From assembly GCA_031273735.1 (NCBI GenBank), contig JAISRI010000203.1, positions 1 through 9,499 of the forward strand: DNA of 9,499 nucleotides, given 5' to 3'. This stretch comes from Helicobacteraceae bacterium (GTDB taxonomy: Bacteria; Campylobacterota; Campylobacteria; Campylobacterales; SZUA-545). Both the position numbers and the translations under genes were made by a program. Below are positions 1 through 6,428 of the stretch, in pieces. Numbering within the stretch: position 1 is the first letter of the stretch; every line of letters starts with the position of its first letter. Under the pieces are notes generated by a model that ran no database searches, was not told the DNA's origin, and was given only the letters and a program-made list of their open reading frames with translations.

Positions 1-120
1 CGCTACGGCTTTACCCGCGCCAACCTCTTTGCCCAAGACAAAGCCTAGTTTTTTGATCCGATCGGCGTTTAGCTCGTCGCCAAAAACGCCTCGAATATCA
101 TACTCTCGATAAATTGACAT
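1..120 (-). CDS. manB: Phosphomannomutase/phosphoglucomutase, N-terminal 40 codons (partial)
   Basis: The reading frame runs off the left edge; only the first 40 residues are visible. They begin MSIYREYDIRGVFGDELNAD. The REYDIRG stretch is the N-terminal signature of the alpha-D-phosphohexomutase superfamily (AlgC/ManB type), which interconverts hexose 6-phosphates and 1-phosphates for cell-envelope sugar nucleotides. The catalytic phosphoserine loop and the metal site lie outside the window. The ATG at 118-120 is chosen because AGGAGG (minus strand, 126-131) sits five bases upstream. The leader upstream contains a hairpin-forming repeat (147-211), and a TATAAT-like box lies at 257-262. The family is secure. 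Mannose, glucose or dual specificity cannot be judged from this fragment, so the symbol is provisional. Confidence 0.85.
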   Translation of the reverse strand, partial: MSIYREYDIRGVFGDELNADRIKKLGFVLGKEVGAGKAVA

Positions 121-125
121 CTTTT

Positions 126-131
126 CCTCCT
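126..131 (-). promoter_or_regulatory. Shine-Dalgarno site of the phosphohexomutase gene
   Basis: On the minus strand the sequence reads AGGAGG, then AAAAG, then ATG. This is a full-match site at ideal spacing and fixes the start of the partial gene at 120. Confidence 0.8.
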
Positions 132-146
132 TTGACTTTATATTTT

Positions 147-211
147 GTCATTTCCGCCTCCCTCCGCGATTACGCCCCGCAAGCTGGGCTATCGCTTCGC
201 GCGGAAATGAC
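147..211. repeat. 65-bp palindrome-ended repeat, copy in the phosphohexomutase leader
   Basis: The ends are a perfect 11-bp inverted repeat, GTCATTTCCGC (147-157) and GCGGAAATGAC (201-211). The interior (CCTCCGCGATTACGCCCC, then AAGCTGGGCTA) closely matches the interior of the right arm of the repeat at 8899-8973, so it is a dispersed copy of the same family. A further piece, TTGGATTCC at 222-230, resembles the half-site that flanks other copies. The copy lies between a candidate promoter (257-262, minus) and the start codon at 120, so it would be transcribed into the 5' untranslated region. Confidence 0.75.
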
Positions 212-256
212 GAGATCGGCGTTGGATTCCAGCGCTCTTACGCGATCGACGCGCAT

Positions 257-262
257 ATTATA
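257..262 (-). promoter_or_regulatory. Candidate -10 box for the phosphohexomutase gene
   Basis: The minus strand reads TATAAT at 262-257. No convincing -35 is visible at 16-18 bases, which is usual for sigma-70 promoters in Campylobacterota. Transcription from here would give a leader of about 130 nt that includes the 147-211 hairpin repeat. Rests on motif match only. Confidence 0.35.
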
Positions 263-424
263 ACGCCAATTTAAGAAATCTTCTAATATCGAGTTTTCGC
301 GTTAATTGGCGACAGAACGCCAAACTTGAAGCGCTCGTTGTTTTATTTGCGATCATCTTTCGTCGTCTCGGCGGAAGCGGAAATCCGCCGTTGCTTCATT
401 TATCCGCAAAAGCGCTAATTATGT

Positions 425-430
425 TATAAT
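425..430 (+). promoter_or_regulatory. Extended -10 promoter for the 457-897 gene
   Basis: The sequence reads TGT-TATAAT (422-430), a consensus -10 preceded by a TGn extension, with no good -35. Initiation about seven bases downstream would leave a leader of about 20 nt carrying GAGGG before the ATG at 457. Small hairpins lie just upstream (GGCGGA 370-375 with TCCGCC 384-389). Confidence 0.55.
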
Positions 431-456
431 CCGCCAAATAAAATAGAGGGTGCGAA

Positions 457-897
457 ATGAGAAAGTTGTCGGCGGTTTGGCTGATATCTGTTTGTATAAC
501 GACGCAGCTGCATTCGGACGAACTCATATCTGATTGTAAAGACACCGAGCTTAGCAAAGAGGAGAAAGACTTTGCTTGCTTATTTAGTTATGAATGTTTT
601 TACGAGAAAGCGACATTGGCGCAGGTTTACGCTGGTTATCAAAGCGGTAAGATAGGCGACATTGGTAAAGAGATGCGCGCGGTGTTGGAAAAGAGCTTGG
701 ATATCGGTAAGAATTTAAGATATCACGCCGTTACGCCTGAGAGGCGCAAGTATGATGATGGTCCTCTTTTAGTAACATACAGTTGGAAAGGCAAAAATGA
801 GGTGAGCATTAGTTTCTCTCATTTTTCTGACGAAACTTACACTTTCAAACAAGAAAAGGACGGCGTTTCGGTCAGATGTCTCTTATGTAGCGACTAA
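457..897 (+). CDS. Small secreted cysteine-containing protein, function unknown
   Basis: A 146-residue protein that I do not recognise. Residues 1-20 form a signal peptide: MRK, a hydrophobic core LSAVWLISVCITT, and a likely cleavage after QLHS. C13 is preceded by V, so a lipobox is not supported. The mature part has five cysteines (C27, C41, C47, C141 and C144, the last two as CLLC at the C-terminus), suggesting disulfides in the periplasm. The middle is charged and mixed (EKDFACLFSYECFYEKATLAQVYAGY), and the end looks like beta strand (LLVTYSWKGKNEVSISFSHF). An extended -10 (425-430) and GAGGG before the ATG support expression. The stop is one base from the stop of the convergent gene at 899. 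Codon use is more AT-rich and less GCG-biased than in the housekeeping genes, and it has no CGATCG, which hints at acquired DNA. It could be a PcfJ-, lysozyme-inhibitor- or adhesin-like small protein, but nothing visible decides this. Confidence 0.7.
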   Translation: MRKLSAVWLISVCITTQLHSDELISDCKDTELSKEEKDFACLFSYECFYEKATLAQVYAGYQSGKIGDIGKEMRAVLEKSLDIGKNLRYHAVTPERRKYDDGPLLVTYSWKGKNEVSISFSHFSDETYTFKQEKDGVSVRCLLCSD

Positions 898-898
898 C

Positions 899-1528
899 TC
901 AGCAAGGCGCCCAAATGTCGGTAGAAATCTTAAATAGCCTATCGTCTTTAAAGTAAAAATATATAGTATAGCGCTCGTCAAAACCCGGATTTGCCAAGAT
1001 ATAGTAGAGGCTATCATCTTCATCGCTCTTAACGCTGTACGCGAATGTCTCTTTAAACTCTTTTAAGCTCATATCAAGCTTTACGGTTTTCCCGTCTATG
1101 ACCACCACATCGCGCGAACGCGCGATAAAATCATATTCTATAATCCACACAACCAGCGGCATACTTTTGTAGCTATCGTTTATATAATACTCATTGCCAT
1201 AACGACCTGTCGCTTTTTTGCGAAAGATTCCTCTCTCTTTGATGTTTGGATTATCATCCGAAGAGAGAAGTAGAGTTATATCTCTATGCGGATAACGCAC
1301 TTTAATTACATATCCGTCTACACTACACTCGGCTTCATATATCTCTATAGTTTTGCCGTCCGCGCCAAACGCTTTAAGCCATTCGGACATACTGACGACG
1401 TTAAAAATATCTATCCCGTTAACGGTAACATTATGTTTTATGGTCTCGTCTTTTTTAGTTTCCGCGCGTGAAACGTCAAATGTGAAAAATATCGCCAAAC
1501 ACAATACGAATCCGACATTTACCCTCAT
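899..1528 (-). CDS. Secreted protein of 209 residues, function unknown
   Basis: The open frame extends to 1576, but the ATG at 1526-1528 is the better start: AAAGGAG precedes it by five bases, and it yields a clean signal peptide (MRVN, core VGFVLCLAIFFTF, cleavage after VSRA at about residue 22). The mature protein has only two cysteines, C68 and the terminal C209 (WAPC), which could form one disulfide. Two stretches look alike: VTVNGIDIFNVVSMSEWLKAF (about 34-54) and VVVIDGKTVKLDMSLKEFKETF (about 141-162). Each is followed by a strand-rich segment, suggesting two small related modules of the kind seen in periplasmic proteins whose modules open with a short strand and helix. I do not recognise the family. 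It is convergent with the 457-897 gene, with a single base between the stops and no terminator hairpin. Its codon use is atypical for the window. Confidence 0.68.
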   Translation of the reverse strand: MRVNVGFVLCLAIFFTFDVSRAETKKDETIKHNVTVNGIDIFNVVSMSEWLKAFGADGKTIEIYEAECSVDGYVIKVRYPHRDITLLLSSDDNPNIKERGIFRKKATGRYGNEYYINDSYKSMPLVVWIIEYDFIARSRDVVVIDGKTVKLDMSLKEFKETFAYSVKSDEDDSLYYILANPGFDERYTIYFYFKDDRLFKISTDIWAPC

Positions 1529-1570
1529 TAACGCTCCTTTAATTTGCGCGCGTAAGCTCTCGCGTATTAT

Positions 1571-1624
1571 ATCCAAAATCCCTGCCTCGCGCTCTTATCG
1601 TAGCGGGCGCTTCGCGGTAATGAC
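1571..1624. repeat. Degenerate copy of the GTCATTCCCGC-type repeat
   Basis: The sequence runs ATCCAAAATCCCTGCC ... GCGCTCTTA ... GCGGTAATGAC (1614-1624). The right end differs by one base from the family terminus GCGGGAATGAC, and the left end resembles the GGATTCCCGCC half-site. GCGCTCTTA also occurs at 232-240 beside the first copy. The pairing is decayed, so I score it as a remnant. Confidence 0.45.
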
Positions 1625-1652
1625 TAGAAAGCCATAGCGTAGCTTTTCCGCG

Positions 1653-1763
1653 TTACATCGATCCTTGCGCGGTTTGCGAAAAAAAATCCCTTTTTTGCTC
1701 TACGTTCGACATAATCATCTTTGCGGTTCCGCCAGAACCGAAAATAAACGCTTTTTGCTTCAT
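1653..1763 (-). pseudogene. 36-codon gene stub with Rossmann-like N-terminus
   Basis: On the minus strand AAAGGAG is followed by CTTCA and then ATG at 1763. The frame reads MKQKAFIFGSGGTAKMIMSN, then VEQKRDFFSQTAQGSM and a stop at 1653. The opening (basic residues, a strand AFIFG, glycine-rich GSGG, then a helix) is the usual start of a nucleotide- or sugar-binding Rossmann domain, such as those at the N-terminus of PglD-like or sugar-epimerase proteins. No domain of that type is complete in 36 residues, and the frame runs into a decayed repeat region. The simplest reading is the surviving 5' end of a gene whose remainder was lost. A genuine micropeptide is possible but less likely. It is divergent from serB with 109 bases between the starts. 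Start and site are seen; the family is inference. Confidence 0.45.
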
Positions 1764-1784
1764 TGAAGCTCCTTTTATAAGATT

Positions 1785-1855
1785 CGCAATAGTAATATAA
1801 AATGACTTTGACTTTCGCGGCTTTTAGTTTTAGAAATAGTTTTGATACTATTGCG
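1785..1855. promoter_or_regulatory. Divergent promoter region with 10-bp inverted repeat
   Basis: CGCAATAGTA (1785-1794) and TACTATTGCG (1846-1855) are perfect reverse complements. Each half places TACTAT on its own outgoing strand: 1846-1851 plus, preceded by TGA as an extended -10, lies 21 bases before the serB ATG; 1794-1789 minus lies 25 bases before the stub's ATG. The symmetry fits two divergent -10 elements or a split operator. A second plus-strand candidate is TTGACT (1808-1813), a 17-base spacer and TAGAAA (1831-1836). Confidence 0.45.
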
Positions 1856-1872
1856 GTTAAAAAAGGGGTTTT

Positions 1873-2496
1873 ATGAAACTTTGCGTTTTTGATTTTGACT
1901 CTACTTTAATGGACGGCGAAACGATCGATATTTTAGCCTCCGCTTTTGGCAAAGGCGACGAGATCGCGGCGATCACGCGAGAAGCGATGAACGGCAAATT
2001 GGACTTTTTTGAAGCGATAACGCGCCGCGTAGGAGCGTTAAAAGGAATGCCCTACGACAAAGCGGTAAAAATATGCGAAAATCTGCCCTTAACGAACGGC
2101 GCGGAACAAACGGTTACGGAGCTAAAAAGACGCGGTTATATTATAGTAATTTTTTCGGGCGGTTTTCATATAGCAACCGATCCGATAGCCAAAAAACTAG
2201 GCGCGAACGCCGCGTTTGCAAACATACTTCGCCAAAAAAACGGCGCTTTAACGGGCGAAGTAGGCGGCGAAATGTTGTTTGACTTTTCTAAAGGCGATAT
2301 GTTGCGCCGCGTTCAAAACTTATTAGGCGCGAGCGAAGCGCAAACCGTCGCCGTAGGCGACGGCGCGAACGATCGCGCTATGTTTCAATACTCCGCGACA
2401 AAGATCGCCTTTTGCGCTAAAGAGATTTTGAAAAAAGAGGCTAACGCGATCGTAGATGAAAAAGATTTGCGATCGATATTACAATATACGCCTTAA
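1873..2496 (+). CDS. serB: Phosphoserine phosphatase
   Basis: A 207-residue cytoplasmic HAD-superfamily enzyme that hydrolyses O-phosphoserine, the last step of serine synthesis. Motif I is DFDST at 7-11 (nucleophile D7, acid/base D9). Motif II is SGGF at 95-98. Motif III is K140, and motif IV is GDGANDRAM at 162-170, with the metal-binding D163 and D167. The cap domain lies between motifs I and II (about 14-80) and begins DGETIDILA, as in other short SerB enzymes. There is no N-terminal ACT domain, which matches the short SerB form common in Campylobacterota. The start follows AGGGG with a four-base TTTT spacer. It ends tail to tail with miaA, the two stops sharing the bases TTAA. Upstream is the divergent promoter region. 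Confident by motif set and length. Confidence 0.93.
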   Translation: MKLCVFDFDSTLMDGETIDILASAFGKGDEIAAITREAMNGKLDFFEAITRRVGALKGMPYDKAVKICENLPLTNGAEQTVTELKRRGYIIVIFSGGFHIATDPIAKKLGANAAFANILRQKNGALTGEVGGEMLFDFSKGDMLRRVQNLLGASEAQTVAVGDGANDRAMFQYSATKIAFCAKEILKKEANAIVDEKDLRSILQYTP

Positions 2497-3386
2497 CTTA
2501 AATAATCCGCGCCAAAAGTTTCAAGCTCGTCGATCGGCTTAGCAATCATATCGCTAAATTGCCCTTTATTATATGTGCGCTGGCGTTTCGCGTATTGCGC
2601 GGTGTGGATATTGATCAGGTTTTCTAACTCCTCAGCCGTAATTTTGCCGTCGATATAATCTAGCGTCTCTTTTACTCCTATCGCCCTAAAAGGTTGAGCC
2701 GATCGAGGCGCGATAGATAAAAGATTTTTGATCTCGCCTATCAGATCGCTTTCAAGCATTTTGCGCGTTCTTTGTTTGATCCGTTCGCGTAAAATATCGA
2801 TCGGTAAGAAAAGTTGCGCGATTACTACATTTTGTAAAATAGGTTTTGGCTGATTTGCGTTAAACCAAATAGTAGGCGTTTGTTTGCTTGCGTAAGATAT
2901 TAGCAACGCTTTTTCTATACGGTAACGATCGTTTGCGTAAATCCTTGCGGCGTAAATTGGATCGATTGTTTTTAACTCGTTATACGCCGCGCTAACGTCG
3001 CCTAAAAGATCGCTAACTTTGGATTTTATTTCGTAGGTAATTTTTGGAATTGGCGAAAGCCCGCCTATTAACGCTTTAAGATAAAATCCGCTTCCTCCAA
3101 CAATAATAAGATTGCGATCATTCGCCTCGCAAAAGGTTTTAGCGCGTCCAAACTCCGCGATAAATTCGTCCGCGCCAAAGCGTTCGCGCGGCTGAACTAT
3201 GTCTAATCCAAAATAGATTAAACCTTCGCGCTCAATCTTTGTAGGTTTTGCGGAAGCGACGTCAATTTTTTGATACGCGCATAGCGAGTCCATCGATAGT
3301 AAGACGGCGTTTGTTTTTCGAGCGATTTTGTGAGCCAAATCGCTTTTACCCGACGCGCTCTGCCCAATGATCGCCAACGCTTTCAT
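2493..3386 (-). CDS. miaA: tRNA dimethylallyltransferase
   Basis: A 297-residue cytoplasmic enzyme that transfers the dimethylallyl group from DMAPP to N6 of A37 in tRNAs reading UNN codons. The P-loop is GQSASGKS (8-15), followed by MDSLCAYQKIDVASAKPT (32-49), the counterpart of the DSxQ-type substrate loop. GGSGFYLKAL spans 97-106, the PFRAIGVKE segment 232-240, and the C-terminal YAKRQRTYNK (265-274) matches the conserved KRQ-T tRNA-contact motif. The length is normal. It is last in the minus-strand operon, 24 bases after hemH, with a modest AAAGAG site seven bases before the ATG. Its stop overlaps the serB stop, so the two transcripts converge with no visible terminator between them. Confidence 0.93.
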   Translation of the reverse strand: MKALAIIGQSASGKSDLAHKIARKTNAVLLSMDSLCAYQKIDVASAKPTKIEREGLIYFGLDIVQPRERFGADEFIAEFGRAKTFCEANDRNLIIVGGSGFYLKALIGGLSPIPKITYEIKSKVSDLLGDVSAAYNELKTIDPIYAARIYANDRYRIEKALLISYASKQTPTIWFNANQPKPILQNVVIAQLFLPIDILRERIKQRTRKMLESDLIGEIKNLLSIAPRSAQPFRAIGVKETLDYIDGKITAEELENLINIHTAQYAKRQRTYNKGQFSDMIAKPIDELETFGADYLS

Positions 3387-3410
3387 AACGTCGCTCTTTA
3401 TTATTGAAGT

Positions 3411-4373
3411 TCAACCCGCGATCAGAGCGGAAAGCGCAAGCTCGCTTAACGCGGTTGCGAAACGATCGCTATCGTTTGGGCAACGGGCGACTAAAAACTC
3501 TTCGTAGCCGATCTTTTTTGCGCGGTTAAAATAGTCGATCGCAAGCTCGTAATCGGTTTCAAGATTATCGATTGGAAAACTTAGCGGAACGATTAAAAGT
3601 TTTCTATGTCCTTTGCGATATAGTTCATTGATAGTTTGCTCTAGCGAGGGCGTTATCCATTTAAGAGGCCCCACTTTTGATTGATAGGCTAGAGCAATTT
3701 CGTCAAAGGATAGATTTTCCAGCGTTAATCGTTTAGTTAAAATTCGCGCGTGCGCTTCGCATTCGCTTTGATATGGATCGCCTTTATCGATTACGCTTTG
3801 CGGTAATCCGTGAGCGGAAAAAACCAGCGCGAATTCGCTCGCGTTTTTTGCGTCGAGAACCTTTCTGATTTCGTCTATAATAGCGGCGTTATAGGTTGGA
3901 TGATCGTAAAAACGATCGACGCGCGATATTGGCAAGCTAAAGGCGATCTTTTTCATCTCGCTATAAAAACACTCTAGCGAAGAGAGGGTGGTCGCCGTAG
4001 AATATTGGGGATAAAGCGGTAGTAAAACCAATCTTTTAACGCCGCTTTTTTTAACCTCCGCGACCGCTTCGCTAGTAAAAGGCGGCGCGTAGCGCATAGC
4101 GATAAAAACGCGCGCGCCAGAGATTGCGGAGAGTTTTTTCGCAAGCGATCGCGAGTGGCTTAAAATAGGAGAACGATCGCCGATCATAGCGTAATGCGAA
4201 AGCGCTTTGGACTTGCGTTTTGAGGCGATCAACCACGCTAATAGATAGCGGAGCGGACGCGATCCGATACGCAAAATATGGCGATCGCGAAACATATTTT
4301 TAAGAAATATAGGAACCTCTTCTTCGCTTGCCGCGCCGCCCATATTCAGAAGCGCGATTCCATAATCAGACAA
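3411..4373 (-). CDS. hemH: Ferrochelatase (protohaem ferro-lyase)
   Basis: A 320-residue protein that inserts ferrous iron into protoporphyrin IX, the final step of protohaem synthesis, probably at the inner face of the membrane. It opens DYGIALLNMGGA (3-14), followed by LPLYPQYSTAT (118-128), SAHGLP (186-191) with the iron-binding H188, YQSKVGPLKW (230-239), and SFPIDNLETDYEL (265-277), where E272 is the conserved acidic partner. The start is a TTG at 4371-4373: AAAAGGA lies five bases upstream, and the only nearby ATG (residue 11) would remove the conserved N-terminal strand. It sits 35 bases after the small membrane gene and 24 before miaA in the same operon. The C-terminus has no [2Fe-2S] cysteine cluster. 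Confidence 0.93.
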   Translation of the reverse strand: MSDYGIALLNMGGAASEEEVPIFLKNMFRDRHILRIGSRPLRYLLAWLIASKRKSKALSHYAMIGDRSPILSHSRSLAKKLSAISGARVFIAMRYAPPFTSEAVAEVKKSGVKRLVLLPLYPQYSTATTLSSLECFYSEMKKIAFSLPISRVDRFYDHPTYNAAIIDEIRKVLDAKNASEFALVFSAHGLPQSVIDKGDPYQSECEAHARILTKRLTLENLSFDEIALAYQSKVGPLKWITPSLEQTINELYRKGHRKLLIVPLSFPIDNLETDYELAIDYFNRAKKIGYEEFLVARCPNDSDRFATALSELALSALIAG

Positions 4374-4382
4374 ATATATCCT
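4371..4382 (-). promoter_or_regulatory. hemH ribosome binding site and TTG start
   Basis: The minus strand reads AAAAGGA-TATAT-TTG. The spacing and the conserved protein N-terminus both require initiation at TTG, a weaker start codon that would lower hemH yield relative to its operon partners. Confidence 0.7.
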
Positions 4383-4408
4383 TTTGCGCCGCTTTGATAT
4401 TACAAACG

Positions 4409-4738
4409 TTAATCGTTGCGATCGTTTTTAGAACTTTGACGCGCATATTCTCTGCTGATTTTATCTTCCATATATTCATATACCGTTTTTCCGCGATTGA
4501 TCGCTTTTTGCAAGATAAATAATTCGTAAAAAACTACGCAAGCGCCAAAATACGGAACAAACCATAAAACGACGGTTTTTAGATAGTTTGGTTTAATGGG
4601 ATAGCGATCCATAAGTTTTGCTATCGACATAAAATCAACGTTAAATATCTTGTATATTCCAAAGCCGAACGACATAGCAAAATTTAAAAGAACGCCAAAC
4701 GCCAATTCGTATTGATAATCAATTAATATCTGTTCCAT
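4409..4738 (-). CDS. Small two-helix inner-membrane protein, function unknown
   Basis: A 109-residue protein with two probable membrane helices (about 12-30, LAFGVLLNFAMSFGFGIY; and about 54-75, KTVVLWFVPYFGACVVFYELF). They are joined by a basic loop (KLMDRYPIKPNYLK), with a charged C-terminal tail (KISREYARQSSKNDRND). I do not recognise a family. The start is two bases after the ilvA stop, and its Shine-Dalgarno (GGAGGAGG) lies in the last codons of ilvA, so translation is probably coupled. The loop and tail charges favour both termini outside the membrane core on the cytoplasmic side, though this is inference. Its position upstream of hemH makes a role near haem synthesis or the membrane conceivable, but nothing in the sequence shows it. 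Confidence 0.75.
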   Translation of the reverse strand: MEQILIDYQYELAFGVLLNFAMSFGFGIYKIFNVDFMSIAKLMDRYPIKPNYLKTVVLWFVPYFGACVVFYELFILQKAINRGKTVYEYMEDKISREYARQSSKNDRND

Positions 4739-4740
4739 TT

Positions 4741-5952
4741 CTACGCCTCCTCCTGATAGATAAACCCGTCTGCGTTTAGTTTAGCGCGAATTTGATTTTG
4801 ATGTTCCTCGCCTTTGGTTTCAAGCGCCACCGAAACGTAAGCGTCGCCGTAATCAAGAGCCTTAGCGGTGCGATCGTAATCGATATGAACTATATTGGCG
4901 CTTACCGACGACAACGCTTCCGATAGTTTTTGCAAACTGCCCGGCTTGTCGATCAAGGTTACTTTTAAGAGCATTTTACGATGCGATTTAACTAGACCTT
5001 TTTCAATGATGACGGAAAGCATAGTAACGTCTATATTTCCCCCGCTAAGAATAACGCCGATCTTAGCGCCTTTTTTCAGATCTACGCGGTTGTGTAATAG
5101 CGCCGCCACGCCTACGGCTCCAGCCCCTTCTACGACCAATTTTTGCTTTTCTATCAAAAATAAAATCGCGTTTGCGATCTCCTCGTCATCTACCTCTACG
5201 ATCTCGTTTACTAACGCTAAGATATATTCAAAAGTAGCCAAAGATACGTTTTTAACCGCTATGCCGTCCGCGATCGTGCGAACGCTTTGCGAATTAAGTA
5301 GCTTTTTGGCGTAAAACGAGTTTTTCATAGCGTTGGCGCCGCGCGCGTTTACGCCGATAATTTTAATATCTGGTTTAAGCGCTCTTGCCGCTACGGCGAC
5401 GCCGCTGATCAATCCGCCGCCGCCGATTGGCGATATAATCGCGTCTAGATCTCCGATCTGTTCTAACATCTCTAGCGCTAGCGTCCCTTGTCCCGCCATT
5501 ACCATATCGTCGGCGAACGGGTGGATAAAAGTTAAATCGCGCTCTTTGGCGTAAGATAGCGCGCAGTCGTAGGCTTCGTCGTAATTCGCCCCTTGTAAGA
5601 TCACGTTTCCGCCCAAACTTTTTACGCCGTTTACTTTAAGAAGCGGCGTGGCTTCTGGCATTACGATATAACTTTCCGCGCCAAAATGCCGCGCCGAATA
5701 GGCAACGCCTTGCGCATGGTTGCCCGCGCTAGAGGCAATAACGCCTTTTGCGCGATCGGATTCGCTTAACGTCGCGATCTTATTAAACGCGCCGCGTAGC
5801 TTAAAGCTACCCGTATTTTGTAGATTTTCTTTCTTAAAATATACGTTAAAACCCGTCCGCTCGCTGACAAATGGCGCGTATGCGAACGGGGTTTCGGCAA
5901 GCGCTGGCGTTAAACGCGATCGCGCTTCGTTGATCTCTTTAATCGTAATCAT
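4741..5952 (-). CDS. ilvA: Threonine ammonia-lyase (threonine dehydratase) with C-terminal ACT domain
   Basis: A 403-residue PLP enzyme (fold type II) that deaminates threonine to 2-oxobutanoate, the entry to isoleucine synthesis or to threonine catabolism. The PLP lysine is K51 in GSFKLRGA (48-55). SAGNHAQG (75-82) and the phosphate-binding GGGGL (177-181) follow, then EGAGAVG (275-281) and SGGN (303-306). Residues of about 327-400 form one ACT-like domain (LKVTLIDKPGSLQKLSEAL). This matches the ~400-residue class with a single ACT domain, as in many catabolic or single-ACT IlvA proteins, rather than the 510-residue two-domain biosynthetic form. Whether isoleucine inhibits it cannot be read here. 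The ATG overlaps the upstream TGA as ATGA, with AAAGAG a few bases before it. Confidence 0.92.
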   Translation of the reverse strand: MITIKEINEARSRLTPALAETPFAYAPFVSERTGFNVYFKKENLQNTGSFKLRGAFNKIATLSESDRAKGVIASSAGNHAQGVAYSARHFGAESYIVMPEATPLLKVNGVKSLGGNVILQGANYDEAYDCALSYAKERDLTFIHPFADDMVMAGQGTLALEMLEQIGDLDAIISPIGGGGLISGVAVAARALKPDIKIIGVNARGANAMKNSFYAKKLLNSQSVRTIADGIAVKNVSLATFEYILALVNEIVEVDDEEIANAILFLIEKQKLVVEGAGAVGVAALLHNRVDLKKGAKIGVILSGGNIDVTMLSVIIEKGLVKSHRKMLLKVTLIDKPGSLQKLSEALSSVSANIVHIDYDRTAKALDYGDAYVSVALETKGEEHQNQIRAKLNADGFIYQEEA

Positions 5953-6350
5953 TTTATAAACTCTTTATGCACTTTCATAACGCATCGATCTTGGATCGCT
6001 ATAAGGTTGCTTTTCTTAACGATTTCAAGCGCCGCGTCGTTAATGATTCCCTCTTGAAGCCAAAAGACCTTAACGCCGCCGCGTTTTATAACCTCGATCG
6101 CCAACTTGTCGGCAAAAATAGCTTTGCGAAACATAACTACCATATCGACATTTTTATCGACTTCGCTAAGCGTTCGATAAACCTTTTCGCCCAATATCGT
6201 TTCGCCGCTCGGATAGATAGGGATAATTTCGTATCCGTTCGCTTGCATATATCTGGCTACGATATGGCTGGCTTTGGTTTGATCGGGCGATAGACCTACG
6301 ATCGCTATCGTTTTAACGCCGTTAAAAATCTCTTTGTAGTCGATTTGCAT
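5949..6350 (-). CDS. CoA-binding domain protein, YccU family
   Basis: A 133-residue cytoplasmic protein of the CoA_binding (Rossmann) family. The first half has TIAIVGLSPDQTKASHIVARYM (14-35), the glycine/serine loop that binds the CoA pyrophosphate, then GYEIIPIYP (39-47) and ILGEKVYRTL (52-61). The second half has VDMVVMFRK (68-76), VFWLQEGI (95-102) and the C-terminal DRCVMKVH (121-128), all typical of the family. The open frame continues upstream to 6455, but the extra 35 residues are basic and non-conserved, and the family begins near the ATG at 6350, giving the usual length. The Shine-Dalgarno is weak (GAG nine bases away). It is first in the operon, overlapping ilvA by four bases. The biological role of the family is not well defined. 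Confidence 0.88.
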   Translation of the reverse strand: MQIDYKEIFNGVKTIAIVGLSPDQTKASHIVARYMQANGYEIIPIYPSGETILGEKVYRTLSEVDKNVDMVVMFRKAIFADKLAIEVIKRGGVKVFWLQEGIINDAALEIVKKSNLIAIQDRCVMKVHKEFIK

Positions 6351-6380
6351 CTTTATTCGCTCGCGATTTTTTGAGCGCGA

Positions 6381-6386
6381 ACTATA
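6381..6386 (-). promoter_or_regulatory. Candidate -10 for the CoA-binding/ilvA/hemH/miaA operon
   Basis: The minus strand reads GGGATATAGTTC with TATAGT at 6386-6381, leaving about a 30-nt leader to the ATG at 6350. The -35 at 17 bases (TTTCTC) is weak. It is the only good -10 on that strand in the 106-bp divergent gap. Confidence 0.4.
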
Positions 6387-6428
6387 TCCCAATTTCGCTT
6401 TCAGAGAAAGGCGATCAGCGCGGTTTGC

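Noticed and set aside
1529..1576. Upstream start of the 209-residue secreted protein
   Set aside because: It would bury the signal peptide behind 16 polar residues; the ATG at 1528 has AAAGGAG at proper spacing.
1353..1637. 94-codon plus frame
   Set aside because: Antisense to the secreted-protein gene and running into a repeat remnant.
4895..5314. 139-codon frame opposite ilvA
   Set aside because: Antisense shadow of a confidently identified gene with no ribosome binding site; GC-rich codons leave the opposite frames open.
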